NCBI GenBank assembly: GCA_016182795.1 | Contig: JACPFW010000030.1 | Coordinates: 58,339 to 122,338, forward strand | From: Gemmatimonadota bacterium | GTDB taxonomy: Bacteria; Gemmatimonadota; Gemmatimonadetes; Gemmatimonadales; Gemmatimonadaceae | DNA: 64,000 nucleotides | Direction: 5' to 3' | In this document: positions 54,294 to 63,352 of the stretch, piece after piece | How positions within the stretch are numbered: position 1 is the stretch's first letter | How the letters are laid out: each line of letters starts with the position of its first letter | Program-made: the position numbers and the translations under genes | Notes under the pieces: generated by a model | What the model was told of the DNA's origin: nothing | The model's database searches: none | What the model saw: the letters and a program-made list of their open reading frames with translations, nothing else

Positions 54294-55012
54294 CGGAAAC
54301 TACCGCCCACATTCTGCTGGTAGAGGACGAGCCGAATCTCGGACGAGGGATCCGCGAGAACCTCGAGGCCGAGGGCTACACGGTCGATCACGTCACCGAC
54401 GGCCGCGTCGCGCTCGAGAAGATCCGCCACCACGAATTCGGGCTCGTGATCCTCGACGTCATGCTGCCCGGGATGGACGGATTCACGATTTGCGAGACAG
54501 CGCGCCGTGAAGGGCGTGACACGCCGGTGCTCTTTCTCACGGCGCGCGGGGGCCAGGACGACCGCATTCGCGGCCTCGGCGTCGGCGGCGACGACTATCT
54601 GCCCAAGCCGTTCCATCTGAAGGAGCTGTTGCTGCGCGTGGCCGCGATTCTGCGCCGGCGCGTGCGCTACGACGCCATCACCGCGCTCGAGCCGATCGTG
54701 AAGTTCGGCGGCAACGAGTTCGACTTCCGCAGTTTCCGCGGCCACTCGCGCGACGGCGTGGAGCAGTTCCTGACGCAGAAGGAAGCCATGATCCTCAAGG
54801 TTCTGGCCGAGCGAGCCGGACAGGTGGTCTGGCGCGACGAGATTCTCGATCTCGTGTGGGGCGAGGATGTCCTGCCGTCGACGCGAACCATCGACAACTT
54901 CATCGTCCGCCTGCGCAAGCGGTTCGAGGAAGACCCGGAGCAGCCGAAGCACTTTCACACCGTGCGCGGCATCGGATACCGATTCACCATTGAGCCGGCG
55001 GAGGCGCCGTGA
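54290..55012 (+). CDS. OmpR/PhoB-family response regulator embedded in the heme operon
   Basis: 240 residues from the ATG at 54290. The receiver has acidic pocket LLVEDEPNLGRG, phospho-Asp in LVILDVMLPGMDGF, T in VLFLTARGGQDD and Lys in YLPKPFHLKELL. The C-terminal winged helix (LTQKEAMILKVLAERAGQVV, STRTIDNFIVRLRKRFEEDP, HFHTVRGIGYRF) is intact. It probably binds DNA as a dimer; its targets may include the heme operon itself. Overlaps the kinase and hemE genes by 4 nt. Confidence 0.93.
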   Translation: MTETTAHILLVEDEPNLGRGIRENLEAEGYTVDHVTDGRVALEKIRHHEFGLVILDVMLPGMDGFTICETARREGRDTPVLFLTARGGQDDRIRGLGVGGDDYLPKPFHLKELLLRVAAILRRRVRYDAITALEPIVKFGGNEFDFRSFRGHSRDGVEQFLTQKEAMILKVLAERAGQVVWRDEILDLVWGEDVLPSTRTIDNFIVRLRKRFEEDPEQPKHFHTVRGIGYRFTIEPAEAP

Positions 55013-56028
55013 GTTCTCTTTTCATGCGCGCCATGCGCGGCGATGCCACACCGCGTCGGCCCCTCTGGATCATGCGGCAGGCCGGACGCTACCTGCCCGA
55101 ATATCGCGCGCTGCGGGCGAAACACTCATTCGAGCAGCTCTCGGGCGATGCCGCGCTTGCCGCCGAAGTCACCCTGCAGCCCGTCGCGCGCTTTCCGCTC
55201 GACGCGGCGATCATCTTTGCCGACCTCATGAGCCCCGTCGGCGCCTTGGGCCTGTCGGTGCGTTTCGATCCCGGCCCGGTGCTCGCGCGGCCCGTGCGCA
55301 CAGCGGCCGACGTCGACGCACTGCGAGTCCCGACCCCCGACGAGATCGCCCCCGAAGTGATCCAGGCCCTGCGCATCGTGCGTCCCGCGCTCGATCGCAA
55401 GCTGGCCCTGCTCGGCTTTGCCGGTGCACCGTGGTCGCTCGCCGCCTACCTGGTGCAGGGACGCGGGGCGCCAGGCTTCCCGGCGCTGCGCGCACTCGCG
55501 CACCGCGACCCTGGCCTGCTCAACGCGCTGCTGACGCGCCTGACCGATCTGGTCATCGCGTACGTCAAGGCACAGGTTGCCGCCGGCGCCGACGCCGTGC
55601 AGCTCTTCGATACTTGGGCCGGTGTGCTCTCCCGCGCCGACTGGGACCGCTTCGTGAAGCCGCACCTTGCGCGCTTTCTAGACGAAACGAAGGCCCTCGG
55701 CGCGCCACGAATTCTCTTCGTGCAGGACGCCTCGCACCTCGTGTCGGGCTATGCATCGCTTCCGTCCGAGGCACTGGCTCTCGACTGGCGCGAAGACCTG
55801 CGCGCCGTGCGCGCGCTCGTGGGCCCGGCGCGTGCCCTGCAAGGCAACCTCGATCCCGCCATCCTGCTGGCCGGTCCGGAGGCGACGGCGCGCGCCGCGT
55901 CCGCCTTGCTCGCGCAGGTGCCCGCCCGCGGGCACATCGTCAATCTCGGGCACGGCATCACGCCCGAGGCGCCCCTCGACAGCGTTCACGCGCTCATCGA
56001 CACCGTCCATTCGGAACGCCCCGCATGA
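55009..56028 (+). CDS. hemE: Uroporphyrinogen decarboxylase
   Basis: 339 residues from GTG at 55009. The N-terminal signature LWIMRQAGRYLPEYRALRAK, FADLMSPVGALGLSVRF, GFAGAPWSLAAYLVQG and AVQLFDTWAGVLSRADW are all present, and NLGHGITPEAPLDSVHALID ends the protein. It decarboxylates four acetate side chains of uroporphyrinogen III. Coupled to the response regulator and hemN genes by 4-nt overlaps. Confidence 0.96.
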   Translation: MSSLFMRAMRGDATPRRPLWIMRQAGRYLPEYRALRAKHSFEQLSGDAALAAEVTLQPVARFPLDAAIIFADLMSPVGALGLSVRFDPGPVLARPVRTAADVDALRVPTPDEIAPEVIQALRIVRPALDRKLALLGFAGAPWSLAAYLVQGRGAPGFPALRALAHRDPGLLNALLTRLTDLVIAYVKAQVAAGADAVQLFDTWAGVLSRADWDRFVKPHLARFLDETKALGAPRILFVQDASHLVSGYASLPSEALALDWREDLRAVRALVGPARALQGNLDPAILLAGPEATARAASALLAQVPARGHIVNLGHGITPEAPLDSVHALIDTVHSERPA

Positions 56029-57434
56029 ATCGCATGGCATCGCCAGTTTCCCGCCAGGTGACGGCCGACCTTCTCGCCCGCCACGACCTCGCCGGCCCGC
56101 GGTACACGAGCTACCCCACCGCCGTGGAGTTCCACGACGGATTTAGTGTCAGCGACTATGAGCGCCGCCTGGTCGCGGCGAATGCGCTGGGCGAGCACGC
56201 GCCGCTTTCGCTGTACCTGCACCTCCCGTTCTGTGAGGAGCGCTGCCTGTACTGCGGCTGCCACGTGATCATCACCAAGCATCGCGAGGTCGCGGCTCCG
56301 TATCTCGAGCTGCTCAAGCGCGAGGCGAGCATGGTCGCCGACCGCCTCCCCAACCGGCGGCACTTTGCCCAGCTGCATCTCGGTGGCGGGACCCCGACAT
56401 ACTATCAGCCGGCGCAGCTCACCGACCTGCTCTCGCACTTCCTCTCGCTCTTCAAGCCGCTCCCCGGAGCCGAACTCGCCGTTGAAGTTGATCCGCGCGT
56501 GACGAGCATCGCCCATCTCGATGCGTTGGCCGACCTCGGCTTCAACCGCGTTTCCATGGGCGTGCAGGATCTCACGCCCGTCGTGCAGGAAGCGATCAAT
56601 CGGGTGCAGTCGCTCGAACAGACGGCGACGCTGGTCGAGCACGCCCGGCGCCGCGGCTTCCGCGGCATCAATGTCGACCTCATCTACGGCCTCCCCCACC
56701 AGACGCCCGAGACCTTCGAGCAGACCGTCGAGGCCGTCATCGGGCTCGGCGTCGACCGCGTGGCGGTCTACTCGTTCGCCTTCGTGCCGTGGGTGCGCGG
56801 CCATCAGAAGAAGATCGAGGAGCGCGACCTGCCCGCGCCGCAGACGAAGCTGCAGCTCTTTGCGATTGCGCGCGAACGATTCCTCGCGGCGGGCTATGTG
56901 TCCATTGGCATGGATCACTTTGCGCGCCCCGACGATGAACTCGCGCGCGCCAAGGCGGAGGGGCGCCTGCGCCGCAACTTTCAGGGTTATGCCGTCATCC
57001 CCGGTGATGACGTGCTCGGCCTCGGCATCTCCGCCATCGGCGACGTGCGCGGCGCATACGTGCAGAACGACAAGAAGCTGTCGACCTACGAGGCGTCCAT
57101 CAACGCGGGCGTGCTTCCGGTGGTGCGTGGCGTGGCCCGCACCGATGACGACGAGGTGCGTCGCACGGTCATCCACGAGTTGATGTGCAACTTCCGGGTC
57201 GACATTCGCGAGATCGAGCGGCAGTACGGCATCGACTTTGCCGCGTACTTCGCCGAAGACCTCAGGCGCCTGGAAGTGCAAGCCAGTGAAGGACTCGTGC
57301 ACATCGGGCCAGAACGGATTGACGCAACGCCCGTCGGCGAGCTCTTCGTGCGCAACCTCGCCATGTGCTTTGACCGTTACATGCGCGAGAAGCACGAAGG
57401 CGAGGCAAAGCCGGTGTTCAGTCGCACGGTATGA
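56025..57434 (+). CDS. hemN: Oxygen-independent coproporphyrinogen III oxidase (radical SAM)
   Basis: 469 residues from the ATG at 56025. The radical-SAM motif is FCEERCLYCGCH with the extra Cys typical of true HemN. LHLGGGTPTYYQPAQL, GVQDLTPVVQEAINRVQ, VDLIYGLPHQTPETFEQTV and GMDHFARPDDELARAKAEG match HemN rather than HemW. It converts coproporphyrinogen III to protoporphyrinogen IX without oxygen, implying function under low oxygen. No HemF or HemQ is in the cluster. Confidence 0.96.
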   Translation: MNRMASPVSRQVTADLLARHDLAGPRYTSYPTAVEFHDGFSVSDYERRLVAANALGEHAPLSLYLHLPFCEERCLYCGCHVIITKHREVAAPYLELLKREASMVADRLPNRRHFAQLHLGGGTPTYYQPAQLTDLLSHFLSLFKPLPGAELAVEVDPRVTSIAHLDALADLGFNRVSMGVQDLTPVVQEAINRVQSLEQTATLVEHARRRGFRGINVDLIYGLPHQTPETFEQTVEAVIGLGVDRVAVYSFAFVPWVRGHQKKIEERDLPAPQTKLQLFAIARERFLAAGYVSIGMDHFARPDDELARAKAEGRLRRNFQGYAVIPGDDVLGLGISAIGDVRGAYVQNDKKLSTYEASINAGVLPVVRGVARTDDDEVRRTVIHELMCNFRVDIREIERQYGIDFAAYFAEDLRRLEVQASEGLVHIGPERIDATPVGELFVRNLAMCFDRYMREKHEGEAKPVFSRTV

Positions 57435-58798
57435 CGCGCAAGCGGCTGGTAGTGGTCGGTGGCGGCATGGCCGGACTCGCCGCCGCGTGGACAGCGCGCC
57501 GCCATCCCGCCGCCGCCGCGGGCGGCCTCGATGTGCTGCTGCTCGAAAGCGGTCCGCAGGTGGGCGGAAAAGCGCAGAGTGTCGAGGCGGACGGCTGGCT
57601 CGTGGAGTCGGGCCCCAGTGGCTTTCTCGCGGGGCGTCCGGAACTGACGCAGCTCATCGCCGACGCCGGGCTCGCCGACGATGCGGTGCCGGCCAATGCG
57701 AACGCCAAGCGTCGCTTCGTCTACCGCGCGGGCAAGCTGCGCGAGATCGTCCCCAACCCGGTGGGCTTTGCGCGCGCGGGCATCCTGAGCCCGCGCGGAC
57801 TCCTGCGGCTCCTCGCCGAGCCATTTCTTCCGGCCCGCCGTGAAGGGACGGAGGAGACCGTCTGGGAGTTCACAGCGCGCCGCCTCGGCGCGGAAGTCGC
57901 CGATCGGCTCATCATGCCCATGACCCTTGGCATCCACGCCGGTGATGCCAAGCGACTCTCGCTCCCCGCCGCCTTTCCCCGCATGGCAGCGCTCGAGCGC
58001 GAATATGGTGGCCTCATTCGCGGCCTGAGCGCCAAGCGGGGGAACACGTCGGCCGGCGGGTTGACGTCCTTCCGAGGCGGAATGCAGACGCTGCCCCGCG
58101 CGTTGGCCGCGCGCGGCGGGTTCCAGGTGCGCTGCGGCGCGAGGGTCACGCGCATCGAACGAACGGGCACCCAGTGGATCGTCACGGCGGCGGACGACGC
58201 GGCGCCAATTGCCTGCGACGCGCTCGTGCTCGCCACGGAGCCGTGGGCCGCTGCGCCGCTGCTGCAGGCGCTCGCCCCGGACGCGGCGGCCGCGCTGGAC
58301 GGGATCTACGGTCCGCCAGTCGCCGTCGTCGCCCTCGGGTATGCCGCCGAGGTCAGTCGGACGGTTCCGCGCGGCTTTGGGGTGCTCATCACCCGCGACG
58401 AGGGATACCGGATGCTCGGCAATCTGTGGGATTCGCACATCTTTCCCGCCCGGAGCCCTGACGGACATCTGCTCATGCGCGTCATGCTGGGGGGCGCCGT
58501 GGATCCGGGCGTCGGGGTGATGTCGGAGCACGCGGTCATCGCGCTGGCCCGGGACGAAGTGGCCCGCATGTACGGCATCACCGCCAGCCCGTCGTTCGTG
58601 CACGCCGTGCAGTGGCCGCGCGCGATCGCTCAGTATGAACTGGGCCACCTCGCGCGGGTGGAGCGCATCGAGCGCGCCGCAGCGCGGCTCGACGGGCTCT
58701 TCATCGGTGGGTCCGGCTTGCACGGCGTCGCGTTCGCCGACGCGGCCGCGAGCGGCGTGCGCTGCGGCACCCAGGCAGCGGAGTACCTGCGCCGCTAG
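57431..58798 (+). CDS. hemG: Protoporphyrinogen oxidase (HemG/HemY type, FAD)
   Basis: 455 residues. The FAD-binding motif is RLVVVGGGMAGLAAAWTARR, followed by LLESGPQVGGKAQSVEADGW and LVESGPSGFLAGRPELTQLI. Late blocks LFIGGSGLHGVAFADAAASG and SFRGGMQTLPRALAARGGFQ agree with the HemY/PPOX family. It oxidises protoporphyrinogen IX to protoporphyrin IX, the substrate of the hemH product. Last gene of the operon; it converges with the next gene with a 4-bp overlap. Confidence 0.93.
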   Translation: MTRKRLVVVGGGMAGLAAAWTARRHPAAAAGGLDVLLLESGPQVGGKAQSVEADGWLVESGPSGFLAGRPELTQLIADAGLADDAVPANANAKRRFVYRAGKLREIVPNPVGFARAGILSPRGLLRLLAEPFLPARREGTEETVWEFTARRLGAEVADRLIMPMTLGIHAGDAKRLSLPAAFPRMAALEREYGGLIRGLSAKRGNTSAGGLTSFRGGMQTLPRALAARGGFQVRCGARVTRIERTGTQWIVTAADDAAPIACDALVLATEPWAAAPLLQALAPDAAAALDGIYGPPVAVVALGYAAEVSRTVPRGFGVLITRDEGYRMLGNLWDSHIFPARSPDGHLLMRVMLGGAVDPGVGVMSEHAVIALARDEVARMYGITASPSFVHAVQWPRAIAQYELGHLARVERIERAAARLDGLFIGGSGLHGVAFADAAASGVRCGTQAAEYLRR

Positions 58799-59646
58799 CG
58801 CACCGCGTCGATCGCCAACACCGCGAAATCCTCACCCCCGTGGCCGGCCGCGATCAGCGCATCCATGCGTGCGGCGAGACTGGGGAGTGCGGCCAGCGGA
58901 CGGTCGCCCGCCGTCTCGATCATCAGCTTCACGTCCTTGCGCGCCATCGTCAGTTCGAAGCTCGGCGTCCAGTCGCCCTTCATCATGCTCACGCCGCGCG
59001 TCTTCACAATGCCGGCGGGATCGAAGAAGTCGAACAGCGACATCGCTTGCTCCGCGCTCACGCCGGCGCTGCGCGCGATCGACATGAAGTCGGCCATCAC
59101 GGCGCCGGTGCCAATGAGATACGCGTTGCCAATGAGCTTGATCACCGCGGCAAGGTCGGGACGCTCACCGTAGTAGACGACGCGCGCGGCCTGCTTCTCG
59201 AGCGCGGGCTTGACGCGCTCAAACAGCGCCTGCGGCCCGGCGGCGAGAATGTTGCCACGCGCGAGCTTCGCCGCGGCTGGACCAACAAAGACCGGGCAGT
59301 GGAGGTACTTCACCCGCTCGGCGCTTAGCCGTGCCGCGCGCGCCGCCGTGCGCGCGGGCAGCGTCGTCGTATGGTCAACGATGATCGTGTCGGCGCCCAG
59401 TCCGGCGCGGCACTCGGCGATCACCTGCTCCACCGAGTCGTCGTCCTTGAGTACGAGATGCACGCGCGTAGCGCCGCGCACTGCCTCGGCCGGGGTGGCA
59501 GCCACCACCGCGCCGAACGCGGCGAGCGCCTGCGCCTTGTCGGCGGTACGGTTCCACACGGTGACCCGGTCGCCGCGGCCGAGCGCGGCTTCAACGAAAC
59601 CGGCGCCAAGGCGGCCGGTGCCAAGGAATGCAATAGAGTCGGACAT
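58795..59646 (-). CDS. NAD(P)-dependent beta-hydroxyacid dehydrogenase-like protein
   Basis: 283 residues. The N-terminal Rossmann motif FLGTGRLGAGFVEAALGRGD, the HIBADH signature region (DHTTTLPARTAARAARLSAE), the substrate block CPVFVGPAAAKLARGNILAA and the catalytic Lys in AVIKLIGNAYLIGTGAVMAD are present. It belongs to the 3-hydroxyisobutyrate / glyoxylate reductase family; the substrate is unknown. Stands alone, convergent with the heme operon. Confidence 0.88.
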   Translation of the reverse strand: MSDSIAFLGTGRLGAGFVEAALGRGDRVTVWNRTADKAQALAAFGAVVAATPAEAVRGATRVHLVLKDDDSVEQVIAECRAGLGADTIIVDHTTTLPARTAARAARLSAERVKYLHCPVFVGPAAAKLARGNILAAGPQALFERVKPALEKQAARVVYYGERPDLAAVIKLIGNAYLIGTGAVMADFMSIARSAGVSAEQAMSLFDFFDPAGIVKTRGVSMMKGDWTPSFELTMARKDVKLMIETAGDRPLAALPSLAARMDALIAAGHGGEDFAVLAIDAVR

Positions 59647-59711
59647 CGAGAATCTCTGTCGGTCAGGGGATGGCTGAAATCTACAGCGGGTGCGATAGTT
59701 CCCTACCCGCG

Positions 59712-61145
59712 ATGACGCACAGCCCCCCCAGCAAGCCAGCCGCGAAGCCCGCCACCAAGTCCTTCGACCGCTCTATCGTCGAGGGTCCCGTCGTCGCCGC
59801 CGTCTGGGCCGTCGCGTGGCCCACGGTGCTCGCCAATGTCATTGGCGGCATGCAAGGACTCATCGACCACGCGCTGGTCGGCCATCTCGTCGGGTACGCG
59901 GGCAACGCGGCTGTCGGCGTCTCGTGGCAGATCTTCCTCGTCGTCATCACGTTCATGATGTCCATCTTCACGGGGATGGGCGTGCTCGTGAGCCGCTACA
60001 CGGGGATGGGCGACGCCGAGGCGGTGAACCATGCGAGCTATCAGGGCTTCATCGCCGCGCTCGTGCTCGCCCTGGTCGTGCTCGCCCCGGCCGGCTGGTT
60101 CCTGTCGCCGGCCCTGCTCGGCATCGTGCACGCCGCGCCGGAGGTGAAGGCCCAGGCCCTGCCGTTCCTGCGCACGCTGTTCCTGGGCAGCGTGGGGATG
60201 ATGCTCGGGTTCATGATCGGCGGCGCACTGCGCGCCGCCGGCGACGCGCGCACCGGCATGCGGCTCGGCATCTCGATGACGGTGCTCAATGTCACGTTCA
60301 ACCTGATCCTGATTCGCGGCCTCGGGCCCATCCCCGCGCTCGGAACGATGGGGGCGGCGCTCGGCATGGTCTCGGCGGCGACGCTCACGTCGGCGTACGG
60401 GTTGTACCGCCTGCTCAAGGGCGGCTGGGTGATCCACTGGCATTCCGGCATGGACCGGTCGTTCGACTGGCCGATGATCAAGGAACTGCTGCGATTCGGC
60501 ATGCCGGCCGGCATTCAGGGCGTGGCCATGAACGTGGCCGGCGTCATGCTGCTCCGCTTCATGGGTTCGCTCCCCGAGAGCGGGCATGTGCAGGCTGTCT
60601 ACGCGGTGGGCTACAACCAGCTCTTCTCGTTCATCACGTGGACGTCCGTGGGCCTTATGGGCGCGGCGGCAGCGGTGGCGGGCCAGAACCTCGGCGCCGG
60701 CAAGCCCGAGCGGAGCGTGCAGGCGGTGCACGCCGCCAATCGACTCGGCTTGATGATCGCCGTGTTCATGGGCGTGCTGTTCCTGGCCGTGCCCCGTTTC
60801 CTGTTCGGCTTGTTCGGCATGCAGGATGCCGAAAGCCTCGCGCGTGGCGTGGAGTTGATGCGCTGGCTCGCGGTAAGCGGCTTGCTGGTGACCACCGCGC
60901 TGACGTACAGCGGCGGCCTCACCGGCACGGGCGACACCAAGGGGCCAATGTTCATCTCGATCATCTCACAGATCGTCATCCCCATTGGCCTGCTCGAGAC
61001 GCTAAGCGCGTCGACGGCGCTGGCGCCGCATCACATCTGGCTGGCGATCGTGCTTGGGCATTTCGCCCGCGCGACGCTCAGCATCTGGCGATTCCGGCTT
61101 GGGAAGTGGCGCTCGATCAAGATCGCGGCGCGAGTGACGGCGTAG
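59712..61145 (+). CDS. MATE family efflux transporter
   Basis: 477 residues with about 12 membrane helices in two related halves. VVAAVWAVAWPTVLANVIGG opens the first half, GMGVLVSRYTGMGDAEAVNH follows, and the second half has FGMPAGIQGVAMNVAGVMLL with AVAGQNLGAGKPERSVQAVH. MATE proteins export cationic drugs or metabolites with Na+ or H+. Starts at 59712 (ATG before THSPPSKPAAKP) or 59670 are both possible; neither has a well-spaced ribosome binding site. Confidence 0.9.
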   Translation: MTHSPPSKPAAKPATKSFDRSIVEGPVVAAVWAVAWPTVLANVIGGMQGLIDHALVGHLVGYAGNAAVGVSWQIFLVVITFMMSIFTGMGVLVSRYTGMGDAEAVNHASYQGFIAALVLALVVLAPAGWFLSPALLGIVHAAPEVKAQALPFLRTLFLGSVGMMLGFMIGGALRAAGDARTGMRLGISMTVLNVTFNLILIRGLGPIPALGTMGAALGMVSAATLTSAYGLYRLLKGGWVIHWHSGMDRSFDWPMIKELLRFGMPAGIQGVAMNVAGVMLLRFMGSLPESGHVQAVYAVGYNQLFSFITWTSVGLMGAAAAVAGQNLGAGKPERSVQAVHAANRLGLMIAVFMGVLFLAVPRFLFGLFGMQDAESLARGVELMRWLAVSGLLVTTALTYSGGLTGTGDTKGPMFISIISQIVIPIGLLETLSASTALAPHHIWLAIVLGHFARATLSIWRFRLGKWRSIKIAARVTA

Positions 61146-61171
61146 CGCCGCGACCGCACACGCGCGCGCGT

Positions 61172-61219
61172 GTACATGTACTTGCGTACATGTAATGCAT
61201 GTGTTAGCATCATTACATG
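61172..61219 (+). promoter_or_regulatory. Promoter/operator of the toxin-antitoxin pair
   Basis: GTACATGTAC (61172-61181) is a perfect palindrome. CATGTAATG (61189-61197) and CATTACATG (61211-61219) form a perfect 9-bp inverted repeat whose right arm contains the antitoxin ATG. TTGCGT (61182-61187) and TAGCAT (61205-61210) with a 17-nt spacer are a plausible promoter placing the transcript start at or near the ATG, so the mRNA may be leaderless. The layout fits autorepression by the antitoxin. Confidence 0.55.
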
Positions 61220-61507
61220 CCGAAGCGTCCCACTGACTCCCCCGCTCGTGTGCGCGAGCCCGTCCAGGTCTACCTTGAGGCCGACGACTCGGCGCTGCTC
61301 GCCCGCATCGCCGCCGTGTCCGGGCTCTCCAAGGCCGAGGTGATGCGGCGCGGAATGCGCGCCTTTGCGCGCGAGCAGAACGTGGAGAGCCCGATGCTTC
61401 GGTTCATCGCCGAGGGCGCCGGGGGCGACTGGCCGGCCGGGGTGGCCGCCGACCACGACGCGGTGCTCGCCGACGCGTATCTCGGGCACCGACGGAAACA
61501 CCGGTGA
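61217..61507 (+). CDS. VapB-like ribbon-helix-helix antitoxin
   Basis: 96 residues. A basic N-terminus leads to a ribbon strand VQVYLEADDSALLARIAAVS and helices GLSKAEVMRRGMRAFAREQN, the RHH DNA-binding pattern. The C-terminal ~40 residues (FIAEGAGGDWPAGVAADHDA) should bind and neutralise the toxin encoded next. The GTG of the toxin overlaps its stop by 4 nt, and palindromes surround the start codon. Confidence 0.82.
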   Translation: MPKRPTDSPARVREPVQVYLEADDSALLARIAAVSGLSKAEVMRRGMRAFAREQNVESPMLRFIAEGAGGDWPAGVAADHDAVLADAYLGHRRKHR

Positions 61508-61914
61508 GCGGCGCCTTCCTCGACACGTCCGGCTGGTTTGCCGCGCTCAGTCCCAAGGAAGCTCGGCACAAGGCGGCACTGTCGGCGTATCGGGGGCTCA
61601 TTGAGCGGCGGGTGCCGCTGGTGACCACCAATCTGGTGGTGACCGAGATGCAGATCCTCATCAGCCGGTTTCGTGGGGCGGCGGAGGGCGTGCGGTTCCT
61701 CGACAGCCTGTACCAGGACCCGTCGCATGAGGTCGTGTTTGTTGACCGCGATCTCGAGCGCGGCGCGGTGGACCGGTGGCTGCGTCGATTCACTGACCAG
61801 CATCTCAGTCTGGCCGACGCCGTGAGCTTTGAGGTAATGCGCGCGCGGCGGCTCCGCCAAGCGTTGGCCCTCGACGCGCACTTCGAGCTGGCGGGGTTCG
61901 AACTTCTTCCGTAG
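61504..61914 (+). CDS. PIN-domain toxin (VapC-like ribonuclease)
   Basis: 136 residues. PIN acidic residues are present: Asp in AFLDTSGWFAALSP, Glu in TTNLVVTEMQILISR, Asp in HLSLADAVSFEVMRA and Asp in ALALDAHFELAGFELLP. PIN toxins are Mg2+-dependent RNases, often acting on tRNA or rRNA. GTG start overlaps the antitoxin stop, fixing the pair as a type II module. Confidence 0.87.
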   Translation: MSGAFLDTSGWFAALSPKEARHKAALSAYRGLIERRVPLVTTNLVVTEMQILISRFRGAAEGVRFLDSLYQDPSHEVVFVDRDLERGAVDRWLRRFTDQHLSLADAVSFEVMRARRLRQALALDAHFELAGFELLP

Positions 61915-61935
61915 TGGAACCGTTAGGTTGGATGT

Positions 61936-63315
61936 ATGCGCTCCTTCCGCATCATCCGCACCCTACTGCCGTGGGTGGTCTCGCTGCTGCGGGACCGCCG
62001 GCGGTGGGTATTGTGGGGAACGCCGCTGCAGCGGACGCCCGAGTTCCACCGGCGCCGTGCCGAGGGCATTGTGTCGGCCATCGCGTCGTTGGGCCCGACC
62101 TTCGTGAAGCTCGCGCAGGTGTTCGGCGCGCGCGCCGACCTCATTGGCGAACCCTACATCAGCGTGCTGGGCACCCTGCATGACCAGGTGCCGGCGGTGC
62201 CGACCGCCGAGATCGAGCGCGAGATCCTGACGGCATTCGGGAAACCTCCGGAGGCGATCTTCGAGCGGTTCGACCGCACGCCGGTGGCCGCCGCGTCGCT
62301 GGGGCAGGTGCACCGCGCGCTGTACAAGGGGCGCGACGTGGCCGTGAAGGTACTACGTCCGGGGGTCGAGCACGTCATCGAGCAGGACCTGCGCATCGCG
62401 CGGCGGATCATGGGGTGGGTGCAGTGGCAGTGGCCCAACCCGCACGTGCGCGGCATCGTCGCGGTCATCGACGAGTTTTCGTCGCGGATCAAGGATGAGA
62501 TGAACTTTCATCTCGAGGCCGAGTACGCCACCGAGATTCGACAGAACTTTGTGGATGACAAGGACGTGATCGTCCCCGAGATCGTGCACGAACTCACGCG
62601 TCAGCGCGTGATCGTGCTCGAGTTCGTCGAAGGGCGGCGCATCGACCGGCTGGAGGTGAGCGAAGACGAAGCCAAGCGCATCACCGCCGTGCTGATCGAG
62701 ATGTACATCCAGATGATGCTGATCGACGGGCTGTTCCACGCCGACCCGCATCCCGGCAACCTGCTGGTCACGACCGACGGCAAGCTAGTGCTGCTCGACT
62801 TCGGGATGGTGGTGCGCGTGGAGCGCGACACGCGCCTGCAGCTGATCCGCACGGTGCTGGCGGCGGTGCGGCAGGATCCGCCGGGCATCATCGACGGATT
62901 CAACGCGCTGGGGCTGATTGCCGCCGGCGCCGACATGAGCGAGATCAACCGGCTAGTGAACATCCTGCTCGAGACGGCGTACCGCGCCGACACCACGACG
63001 CAGGACCGGCTCAAGATGATGCTCGCCGACCGCGTGATGCACGCGCTCTACGATTTCCCCATCGTCCTGCCGCGCGACATGGTGTATTTCGCGCGCACGG
63101 CCTCGCTGATCGAGGGGATCGGCACCCGGTACGACCCGTATTTCCAGGCCATTCCCGTGGCGTCGCCGATCGTGCTGCGCATGCGGTCGCGCATCCTGCG
63201 CTCGCTGGGCGAGACCCCGACGCCGAGCGTGGCGGAGATCGCGACGATCGCGGGATTCGCGGCGGGGCGGCTGTGGAAGCGGGTGCGCGGCTGGCGCGCG
63301 ACGCCAGCGGTGTGA
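61936..63315 (+). CDS. ABC1/UbiB family protein kinase-like protein
   Basis: 459 residues. ABC1 blocks in order: SLGPTFVKLAQVFGARADLI (KxGQ region), FDRTPVAAASLGQVHRAL (Ala-rich loop), VAVKVLRPGVE with the catalytic Lys, HLEAEYATEIRQNF, LFHADPHPGNLLV and LVLLDFGMVV. The canonical K-L-G-Q is KLAQ here. Some members act in ubiquinone or other isoprenoid-lipid biosynthesis. No clear membrane segment at the C-terminus. It starts 21 bp after the toxin gene. Confidence 0.9.
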   Translation: MRSFRIIRTLLPWVVSLLRDRRRWVLWGTPLQRTPEFHRRRAEGIVSAIASLGPTFVKLAQVFGARADLIGEPYISVLGTLHDQVPAVPTAEIEREILTAFGKPPEAIFERFDRTPVAAASLGQVHRALYKGRDVAVKVLRPGVEHVIEQDLRIARRIMGWVQWQWPNPHVRGIVAVIDEFSSRIKDEMNFHLEAEYATEIRQNFVDDKDVIVPEIVHELTRQRVIVLEFVEGRRIDRLEVSEDEAKRITAVLIEMYIQMMLIDGLFHADPHPGNLLVTTDGKLVLLDFGMVVRVERDTRLQLIRTVLAAVRQDPPGIIDGFNALGLIAAGADMSEINRLVNILLETAYRADTTTQDRLKMMLADRVMHALYDFPIVLPRDMVYFARTASLIEGIGTRYDPYFQAIPVASPIVLRMRSRILRSLGETPTPSVAEIATIAGFAAGRLWKRVRGWRATPAV

Positions 63316-63352
63316 TATCGTTTTTTCCTTCCTCTCCCTCGGACGCCCTCCC

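Noticed and set aside
55986..57395. 469-codon antisense frame over hemN (and similar ones over hemA, hemL and hemG)
   Set aside because: These mirror strongly conserved hem genes; the antisense products have no family signature.
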